A stretch of 48,146 nt of DNA from Deltaproteobacteria bacterium (GTDB taxonomy: Bacteria; Desulfobacterota; Desulfovibrionia; Desulfovibrionales; Desulfovibrionaceae). The stretch covers positions 1 to 48,146 of the forward strand of contig SAAX01000013.1 of assembly GCA_009929215.1 (NCBI GenBank), given 5' to 3'. The notes under the pieces are model-generated. The model saw only the letters and a program-made list of their open reading frames with translations, made no database searches and had not been told where the DNA came from. This document shows positions 42,062 through 48,146 of this stretch, in pieces. The translations under genes were made by a program, and so were the position numbers. Within the stretch, counting starts at the first letter, position 1, and each line of letters begins with the position of its first letter.

Positions 42062-42883
42062 CTATTTAACGATATCTGCCTTAAACATGTGCTGACGCGA
42101 GGCCGACCGATACATGAGAAGGTTCTGATCGGGCAGGGGGTCAAGCCCGCGCATGTCCCACACAGAATCCGCCGCGATCGGTGTGATGCTGTATGGCATG
42201 GTGGGCTGGCCGCAAGCCTCGGCCACCAGCTTGGCTGCCGCAACGGCGTCTTCCCTTTGGGGCCACTGCCAGCCATCACCAGAGGGTAGCGGCATGGCCA
42301 GAAAACGCACCACGCCGCCAGGTGTGGCCTGAACCAGAGCTATGGTCTTTGCCAGTTCTTCCTTGGTGGGTGCGCCGCCAAAAATCTTTGTGCTCGTTTC
42401 GTGGTTACCCACGAGGTTGCAGATAACATGCGCATCTTTGATTTTAAGCAGCTTTTTAAGCAGATCAGGCTTGCGACCATCGGTCTGCAACCAGACCTGC
42501 AAGCCGCCAGCAGCCAGACGGTTTGCCAGTATCTCAAAGTTGTCTTCTTGCCCTGTGGGGCACTGCGAAGGGTAAAGCCCAGCAATTTTGCCGTGGAGCA
42601 TGTCGCTACGGGTCACGCAGCATTCCAGCGCGCGCCCAGAAAGCAGATAGGCAATGATCTCGCCAGAGCCCTGCTTGATCACCTCGCCATCGGAGAACAG
42701 GGGAAATTCCACCCCTTCAGGGTTACGGTAAATGGCCTTGCGGTTTGCACGGTAGAACGTGTTGAATTCCTGCGCATCAGCCTTGAAATCTATGGTGTCG
42801 TATGCCAGCCCTCGTTCGGCAAGAAAGGCTTTGACGATCTTGCAGCGTATGCAGTCTGGCGCGGTATAAAGGGTTATGCCCAT
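42062..42883 (-). CDS. Glutaredoxin domain fused to a radical-SAM-like domain lacking its cluster motif
   Basis: 273 residues. Residues 1-88 are a glutaredoxin: strand, then CIRC at 11-14, cis-Pro region EFPLFSDGEVI and KQGSGEIIAYL. The remainder reads like the half-barrel of NrdG/pyruvate-formate-lyase-activase proteins: HGKIAGLYPSQCP in place of GKIAAVVFLQGCNLRC, LQTDGRKPDLLKKLL in place of LxTNG-x-P-xLL, then DAHVICNLVG. The CxxxCxxC iron-sulfur motif is absent (only ECC and SQC remain), so it is not expected to bind SAM and 4Fe-4S normally. Function unknown; redox relay with the Lpd and GcvH-like products is inference. AGGAGT precedes the ATG. Confidence 0.65.
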   Translation of the reverse strand: MGITLYTAPDCIRCKIVKAFLAERGLAYDTIDFKADAQEFNTFYRANRKAIYRNPEGVEFPLFSDGEVIKQGSGEIIAYLLSGRALECCVTRSDMLHGKIAGLYPSQCPTGQEDNFEILANRLAAGGLQVWLQTDGRKPDLLKKLLKIKDAHVICNLVGNHETSTKIFGGAPTKEELAKTIALVQATPGGVVRFLAMPLPSGDGWQWPQREDAVAAAKLVAEACGQPTMPYSITPIAADSVWDMRGLDPLPDQNLLMYRSASRQHMFKADIVK

Positions 42884-43592
42884 GTGGTACTCCTGTTATA
42901 AAGAAACGTGGGTGTAGATACTAACTTCCTGTTGCATAAGGATATTGACAATGCCTTTGAACGATTTGGCATCAGTGTGTGCATCCCCTATCGGTCAACA
43001 GCACTTGGGGATGACATACCGCTAGCTAATGAAATACAGCACACAGTTAATTCTGTATGCTGCATAGACAACAGGAAAGACTGGTTGTGCGAAAGCAAAG
43101 GCCAAACAACCGATGATAGGCGGGTGATGCGAAAAGGCTAAAGGGATGGGTGAAGCTTGCTCAGGCAATGGTGGGCCGCGCGGGCTGTGTTTGCCCGCGT
43201 GTTTCCAGCACGTCCTTGATGTCGATACCCATGCGCTGCATGCGCGAGAGCAGGGTTGGGCTTCGATGCGGAGGCTATATCGATAATGGTGCTTGCATTC
43301 AACCGCATGGCGCGCAATCCGTGCGGTGTTCATCAACTACTTGTTCCATGTCTGTTCATTGCCTAACGTAGAGTGTCCGCTTAGCGGGGCAGAACTCCAG
43401 CCACTTGCAGAATCCCCTTGTTCTGCCCTTAGCATCGTACCTTTTTCGCAACACATCGGGCGCTGGTAGCATGGTGATAATTTTTTACTTTTGTTCTATA
43501 TATCATTCTATGCTGCAATGCCGCAGCAGGGCTGGCCTTACCTGGCAGAAAAATCCTTTGTGCATAACACCTTTATCCCGCGAGGAGGGCAT
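42884..43592. other. Intergenic region with a decayed regulator gene
   Basis: Over 700 bases. The left part is the promoter of the leftward redox operon, the middle holds the pseudogene at 43161-43316, and the right part leads to the HD-GYP receptor gene. Small open frames here (for example 42908-43141) resemble no known protein. Confidence 0.5.
43161..43316 (-). pseudogene. Remnant C-terminus of a Fis-type (sigma-54 activator) regulator
   Basis: Read leftward, a frame ends SPTLLSRMQRMGIDIKDVLE plus 17 residues and a stop at 43161. This resembles the second half of a Fis-type helix-turn-helix (SRxTLxxRMxRxGID). Upstream, the frame is interrupted by a stop and a plausible continuation (MRLNASTIIDIAS) lies in another frame, so the gene is broken. 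It precedes the redox operon on the same strand and may have regulated it. Identification rests on a short motif and is uncertain. Confidence 0.45.
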
Positions 43593-46475
43593 ATGAAGCT
43601 CTTTCGATATGCAATTCCTTTGCAGATTCTGGTTTCTGTCACGGTCAGCTGTTGCATGCTTCTTCTTGCTGCTATCCTGATAGGTTGGGAGTTTTATAAC
43701 GCAAGGGCCAACATGATGGAAGCAACGCAAGTTGCGATGAAATATGTTGCCGATAGCGTCAGTATGTCGGTCAAGTCTCCCATTGCTCCAGCGCAGATCG
43801 TTCTGAAAATCATAAGCCACGATCCCATAGCCACAGCATATACCTTTGAAAAACGTCGCCCGAGCCTGCCTGTGTTTGCAGAAGCGCTCAGGAACAACCC
43901 TCTTTGCCGCGCCGTGTATATCGGCTACGATACCGGCGAGATTTTTCTTCTGCGTAGAACTATGGAGAAGGGTATCAAGGGTATCAAGAATTCGCCTGAA
44001 GAGGCGTATTTTATTTTGCAAAGCAAAAAGCTGCTCGCAGATGGCGTTTATGACGAGCAAATGTATTTTTTTGATGAAGGGCTGGAACTTGTGGCGGCCC
44101 ATTCTTTGCCCGCAGGCTATAATGTGGACCCGCGCCAGCGCGAATGGTTTAAAGAAGGCATAAAGTCTACCTCTGTTGAGTTTACCAAACCCTATATATT
44201 TTTTACCACCCGTGAATTGGGCATTACTTTGGCTACTCGTGCCAAGGGCGCTCAGGCGGTCATGGGAATTGACATAACAATTGGCGACATCAGCGAATTG
44301 CTCGCATCATTGCGTATAACGCCCAATACGGAAATGGTCATTATTGATGAAGAAAAAAATGTTATCGGCCTTTTGGATACAAAACGGTTACATGCGGCGA
44401 GTGTTGGCTCAGAGTCTGTTGTTGGTCTTTCTGCACTAGCCGTTCCTGCGTTTGATGCGCTGATTGCCGCGGACTCAAAAGATGGCGTGATTAGCTCCTT
44501 CTCTACCAGTAATCCGAGTACAGATTGGTATGGTGCCACATATTCTTTATCGGGAATGGGCAACAGCAACCTCAAACTGCTTGTGGCTGTTCCGGCGCAA
44601 GAGTTGTTTTCTGGCATTTGGGCAAGCTTGTACAAGCAGGCATTTGTTGCGCTGGCCTGTGTGCTGGTTTTGATGATTGTTGGGGCATTTTCTGGCAGGC
44701 GCATTGTGCAGCCCTTGCGGGATCTCACAGGCCAGATTGCCGCGCTCGAAAACTTTGATTTTTCTGCTCCTATAGGCGTGCGCACTGTGCTGACAGAAGT
44801 GCGCGATCTTGGCGAAGTGCTGAGCCGTATGGCCACTGCCATACGCAACTTCCTGCAAATTTCCGTAACGCTGAACAAAGAGCAGGACCTTGAACGCATG
44901 TTGTATCAAGTGCTGGAACAGATGCTTGATATTGTTGAAATGCCTCAAGGCGCCATCTATCTGTACGATGATAACGAGTCTGCGCTCAAGCTTTCTGCCA
45001 GTAAAAAGGGTGAGTACGCACCGTCAATAGCGTTGCCCATGGGTGAGGCGCAGGATGCGGAGCTTGCCCGGCATATACGGCCGTATCTACAGGCAGATGA
45101 ATTCATTACCCCCCTGCGCAACCGTGAGGGCGGGCTTGTCGGCCTATTGTGCATAGCCTGGTCGCAGGATGTGGAGCACTCGCAACAGGAATCATTTGCC
45201 CAGTTTGTGGATACCATCTCCAAATCAGCGGCAGTTGCTATTGAAACTCGTCAGCTGATTCTTGCGCAAAAGGCTTTGCTGGCCGGTATGATAAAACTCA
45301 TCGCTGGCACTGTTGATGCAAAGTCGCATTACACAGGCGGGCACTGCCAGCGTGTTCCAGAGCTTGCACTGATGCTGATGGAAGAAGCCAAAGCGGATAC
45401 AGGGCCTGATTTTGCCGGATATTCCATGACCAAAGCGCAGAAGGATGAGTTCCGCATCGCGGCTTGGCTGCATGACTGCGGCAAGCTTACCACGCCGGAA
45501 TATATTGTGGATAAGGCGACAAAGCTTGAAACTCTCTACAACAGAATTCATGAAATACGGATGCGCTTTGAAGTGCTGCACCGTGACGCTACAATAACCT
45601 GTCTTGAAGCCATTGCAGCTGGGGCAGATGCTGTGGCTGCGCAAAAGACCTGCCGTGAGGAGCAAGAAAGGCTGCAAGAGGAATTCGCCTTTATTGCCAG
45701 ATGCAATATTGGCGGAGAAGCCATGCTTGAAAGCGATATAGAGCGTCTGCAAGCGCTGGCCAAAAGAACCTGGAAGCGCCATTTCAGCAACAGACTCGGG
45801 TTGTCGCATGGCGAATTGCGCCAGCTGGGCGAAAACGGTCAGGCCGAAACACTCCCCGTGGTGGAACAGCTTTTAGCGGACAAAAAATCGCATGTCATCT
45901 CATGGGGAGACCGTACCCCCCCCGTGCGGGCGGATGACCCGCGCAATATCTGGGGGTTTGACATGGATCTGCCGCGAAACATGTATAATCACGGTGAGGT
46001 CTATAACTTGAGCATTAGGCGCGGCACGCTCACCGAGGAAGACCGTTTTAAGGTCAATGAGCATATCGTGCAGAGCATCTGCATGCTTTCAAGCCTTCCT
46101 TGGCCCAAGTCTTTCCGGCAGGTACCCAGAATAGCTGGCAGGCACCACGAAAAAATGGACGGTACCGGCTATCCCTGTAGATTGGCCAGCGAACAAATGA
46201 CTATTTCTGAAAAGATTTTGGCGGTGGCCGATGTTTTTGAAGCCCTGACCGCAGCAGACAGGCCGTACCACGAAGCAAAGTCTCTTTCGCAGTCTTTACG
46301 CATCATGGCAAAAATGGCCAGAGACAGGCACCTTGACGTGTCGATATTCAATCTGATGCTGCGCTCTGGGCTCTATCGCGAATATGCCGCCAAGTATATG
46401 CACCCAGAGCAGATAGATGACATTGCGGTAGATGAGCTTATGGCACTTGCGGGAGAAAAACGACGCGATCAATAA
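43593..46475 (+). CDS. dCache-HAMP-GAF-HD-GYP transmembrane receptor
   Basis: 960 residues. Membrane helix about 10-30; periplasmic dCache-type sensor about 40-330 (VDPRQREWFKEGIKST and TLATRAKGAQAVMGIDI are typical); second helix about 350-370; HAMP (GRRIVQPLRDLTGQIAAL); GAF about 430-580; HD-GYP about 600-955. Motifs are AAWLHDCGKLTTPEYI and HHEKMDGTGYP, fully canonical. It has the same large insert (with MYNHGEVYNL) as the 30.8 kb gene. It probably binds a small molecule outside and lowers c-di-GMP inside. The ATG at 43593 is preceded by GAGGAGG; the longer frame to 43491 is not favoured. Confidence 0.9.
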   Translation: MKLFRYAIPLQILVSVTVSCCMLLLAAILIGWEFYNARANMMEATQVAMKYVADSVSMSVKSPIAPAQIVLKIISHDPIATAYTFEKRRPSLPVFAEALRNNPLCRAVYIGYDTGEIFLLRRTMEKGIKGIKNSPEEAYFILQSKKLLADGVYDEQMYFFDEGLELVAAHSLPAGYNVDPRQREWFKEGIKSTSVEFTKPYIFFTTRELGITLATRAKGAQAVMGIDITIGDISELLASLRITPNTEMVIIDEEKNVIGLLDTKRLHAASVGSESVVGLSALAVPAFDALIAADSKDGVISSFSTSNPSTDWYGATYSLSGMGNSNLKLLVAVPAQELFSGIWASLYKQAFVALACVLVLMIVGAFSGRRIVQPLRDLTGQIAALENFDFSAPIGVRTVLTEVRDLGEVLSRMATAIRNFLQISVTLNKEQDLERMLYQVLEQMLDIVEMPQGAIYLYDDNESALKLSASKKGEYAPSIALPMGEAQDAELARHIRPYLQADEFITPLRNREGGLVGLLCIAWSQDVEHSQQESFAQFVDTISKSAAVAIETRQLILAQKALLAGMIKLIAGTVDAKSHYTGGHCQRVPELALMLMEEAKADTGPDFAGYSMTKAQKDEFRIAAWLHDCGKLTTPEYIVDKATKLETLYNRIHEIRMRFEVLHRDATITCLEAIAAGADAVAAQKTCREEQERLQEEFAFIARCNIGGEAMLESDIERLQALAKRTWKRHFSNRLGLSHGELRQLGENGQAETLPVVEQLLADKKSHVISWGDRTPPVRADDPRNIWGFDMDLPRNMYNHGEVYNLSIRRGTLTEEDRFKVNEHIVQSICMLSSLPWPKSFRQVPRIAGRHHEKMDGTGYPCRLASEQMTISEKILAVADVFEALTAADRPYHEAKSLSQSLRIMAKMARDRHLDVSIFNLMLRSGLYREYAAKYMHPEQIDDIAVDELMALAGEKRRDQ

Positions 46476-46509
46476 GGCCGTTTGCAACGATTTTGGGGGA
46501 GTATTGCGT

Positions 46510-46557
46510 AGACGCGGTGCTCAGAATTGCAAACTTGCTGTGCCGCGTACCGCGTCT
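46510..46557 (+). terminator. Weak stem-loop after the HD-GYP receptor gene
   Basis: AGACGCGGT (46510-46518) and ACCGCGTCT (46549-46557) are perfect inverted repeats with a 30-base loop, followed by TTTC. A terminator is possible but the loop is long. Confidence 0.4.
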
Positions 46558-46956
46558 TTCAGCAACAGTGAATTGAGTCACTTTGATGTATCTGCCGCAA
46601 GGGCATTGTCAGAGAGCAGTATCATTGCACAAATGCAAAAAATACAGCCCGCGCACGCGCATCTTCTCAGTGCTGTCTTGATGGGATTAATCTATAGCTG
46701 GCGCGTGATAGTTTTTAGGCTAGCGGAGCTTGAGGAATAGACAGCACACAGCAACTGTGCGGCTTTGATTTTCAGCACTTCAAGCCGTAAACAACGAAAA
46801 AGGGATTACAGCAATGTGCTGTAATCCCTTAATTTCTTATGGGAGGCGGAACTTAATAATTCAATTTAACTATGTATAATATAGTATTAAATTTATATTT
46901 TTATTTATACCCCCAATTATACCCCCCCAATGTTTTGGTGGGAAAATTGAGAGTGG
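46558..46956. other. Non-coding stretch with an AT-rich core
   Basis: No convincing gene; a 102-codon frame (46432-46740) begins inside the receptor gene and has no motif or ribosome site. 46840-46910 is strongly AT-rich, with two close TATACCCCC strings at about 46906-46926. Confidence 0.5.
46800..46830 (-). terminator. Intrinsic terminator after the DinD-like gene, copy of the 6.6 kb element
   Basis: Perfect 14-bp stem AAGGGATTACAGCA / TGCTGTAATCCCTT with a 3-base loop; read leftward it is followed by TTTTTCGTTG. The outer stem (AAGGGATTACA) and flank match the element at 6580-6610. Confidence 0.8.
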
Positions 46957-47796
46957 TTATTCGTTTGATGTTTTATCTGTAGCAGCAGGGGGAAGAATAT
47001 TGTCGCCGCTGACAACGCTCTGCCCGGTTTTTTCTTCCAGTTCCGTGCGCGCCTGGCGGGCGATGCCGCCGCCAGCCTTTCCGGCTCGCGCATTTTCGTG
47101 GAGACCTCTGGCCTGTATGCTTTCGGCAATCTGCCTAGTGGAAAGCTCCGCCAGGGCCGTGAAGATCAGTTCGGCCTCGCTCATGTGATCGCGCAGATTT
47201 TGGCCTTCCAGCTGTTTTAGGTCTTTGTGCTGCTTGACGCTGATTCCTGCCCATTCTTGATGGATGAGGTTTGTCAGGATGGCGTATTCTTTGCCTTCTT
47301 TGACGTCATGCTCTTTCCAGTAATCAGTGAGCTTGTTGCGGGTTTCCTGCCCCAACATGCGTTGCTCAATCCACTTTTTGGGGCGTCCGTGCTTTTGCCA
47401 CAGTTCTCGTGATCTGTTCAGGGCAATTTCCGGGTCGGCCATTTCCCTGATCCGTTCATAACCTACTTGGGCCAGCCAGAGTTTGATGGGCTCGGCCTTG
47501 GGGCTGGGAACAGACTGAACAATGCGTAGAAGGGTTTCCGCATCGGCCACATCTGTAAGCCTTTTCTTGCCATCCCCAGCGGTTAGCTTCAACTGTTGAC
47601 AATCTGTCAACAGTTCGGATCCTTCCAGCTTAAGTCGGCTTTTGAGTTTGCCCCAGTATAGCGCGGCCCCGCGTGAAGTTGGCTGCTCCGTCAGTACCCC
47701 AACAATATCCACCACAGAAAAATACCATGTTTCTGTTTTTTCATCATACACGCGGCGGATGTTTTTTTCTTCAAAGATGGCGATGTCGTCTTTCAT
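46957..47796 (-). CDS. DinD-like protein with Bro-N domain
   Basis: 279 residues. A Bro-N-type N-terminal domain (IRRVYDEKTETWYFSVVDIVGVL, then YWGKLKSRL and QQLKL) is followed by a DinD-like helical part (RSRELWQKHGRPKKWIEQRM, NKLTDYWKEHDVKEGKEYAILT). Bro-N domains bind DNA and are common in phage and mobile elements; DinD inhibits RecA filaments in E. coli. The ATG at 47796 follows AAAGGA at 9 bases; a TTG eight codons upstream is less likely. No LexA-like box was seen. Confidence 0.88.
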   Translation of the reverse strand: MKDDIAIFEEKNIRRVYDEKTETWYFSVVDIVGVLTEQPTSRGAALYWGKLKSRLKLEGSELLTDCQQLKLTAGDGKKRLTDVADAETLLRIVQSVPSPKAEPIKLWLAQVGYERIREMADPEIALNRSRELWQKHGRPKKWIEQRMLGQETRNKLTDYWKEHDVKEGKEYAILTNLIHQEWAGISVKQHKDLKQLEGQNLRDHMSEAELIFTALAELSTRQIAESIQARGLHENARAGKAGGGIARQARTELEEKTGQSVVSGDNILPPAATDKTSNE

Positions 47797-48146
47797 GGAA
47801 GGAGATCCTTTATGCAGCAAATCAATGTTTGATCATACCGCTTGGAAAGGTTGCGCACAAGGGTGCCAGCTTATTGCGTTTTGGCTGCACCCAGCAGCAA
47901 ATCCTTATATCGGGCCGCATTGGGGAACTTATGCCCTTGCATTTGATCTTGCATTCCTTGGCATGAAGCAGCAAAAGTCCCAGTCGTTGAAGATGGCCAG
48001 GGCTTTTCTTTGGTGCGGTAAGGTCAGCGCCGCTCTCTCCACATCATTCAGAAAACCCATGCGCGCTCTTAGCGCGTATCCTTAATTGAAGCACGGACGA
48101 AGCGCGGAAGATATCAATGCCCTATTGTTAATAAATCGTGTGAAAG
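47797..48146. other. Right-edge region without a recognised gene
   Basis: Read leftward from about 48060, a short frame starting MGFLNDVERAALTL... runs about 43 codons, and a second ending ...RYKDLLLGAAKTQ lies in another phase, so a broken small gene is possible. Neither resembles a known family. Nothing else is seen. Confidence 0.3.

Noticed and set aside
42062-42883. Functional radical SAM enzyme
   Set aside because: The CxxxCxxC motif required for the 4Fe-4S cluster is absent.
42940-43000. TGGCATCAGTGTGTGC as a sigma-54 promoter
   Set aside because: The GG-GC spacing is 11 and it points away from the redox operon.
42908-43141. 77-codon open frame
   Set aside because: No motif, no ribosome site, odd amino-acid composition; likely chance.
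46432-46740. 102-codon open frame after the HD-GYP receptor
   Set aside because: It starts inside the previous gene, spans a stem-loop, has no ribosome site and no known motif.
1-48146. tRNA, rRNA, CRISPR array or complete insertion sequence
   Set aside because: None could be recognised by reading both strands; small or divergent ones cannot be excluded without a covariance-model or repeat search.

Overview
The window reads as chromosome of a Desulfovibrio-type sulfate reducer (Desulfovibrionaceae). The reasons are an Rnf operon led by a decaheme cytochrome c, a TunR-type tungstate regulator beside TupABC and a tungsten aldehyde oxidoreductase, a Desulfovibrio-style outer-membrane porin, many PAS/HD-GYP signalling proteins, and fairly GC-rich genes separated by AT-rich gaps. 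The genus is an inference from gene content. No rRNA, tRNA or CRISPR array was seen.

Layout. 1-5.2 kb (+): the tail of a TRAP permease, a PAS sigma-54 activator, then a DUF4037 / TPR / DUF4125 / beta-hydroxyacid-dehydrogenase cluster of unknown role. 5.4-6.5 kb (-): a secreted GlcG/HbpS-like protein and a GNAT acetyltransferase. 6.7-13.7 kb (-): one operon, decaheme cytochrome-rnfCDGEAB-apbE, for a ferredoxin:NAD ion-pumping complex with a periplasmic electron branch. 14.1-24.2 kb: a tungsten/molybdopterin region with tunR, tupABC, aor, moaD and a moeB-like gene (+), facing two moeA genes (-), one fused to a periplasmic-binding-protein-like domain.

24.3-32.9 kb is the most interesting part. 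A leftward operon encodes a complete stressosome-type partner switch: PAS-STAS (RsbR-like), STAS (RsbS-like), RsbT-like kinase, RsbX-like phosphatase and a four-PAS SpoIIE phosphatase (RsbU/SiaA-like). Divergent from it is an operon of a SiaB-like kinase, a SiaC-like phosphoprotein (DUF1987) and a GAF-HD-GYP protein. No sigma factor is present. I infer a route from stressosome to phosphatase to SiaC to c-di-GMP hydrolysis.

33.2-40.1 kb: a Crp/Fnr regulator divergent from an operon of a leaderless arylsulfotransferase-like protein, an SLC13/DASS anion transporter, a porin and an exported arylsulfotransferase-like protein. 40.3-42.9 kb (-): a lipoyl/thiol redox operon of a glutaredoxin fused to an apparently cluster-less radical-SAM-like domain, dihydrolipoamide dehydrogenase and a GcvH-like protein, with no other glycine-cleavage genes. 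Upstream lies the frameshifted C-terminus of a Fis-type regulator. 43.6-46.5 kb (+): a dCache-HAMP-GAF-HD-GYP receptor, paralogous in its output domain to the 30.8 kb gene. 47-47.8 kb (-): a DinD/Bro-N protein in an AT-rich setting that may mark the edge of an accessory segment.
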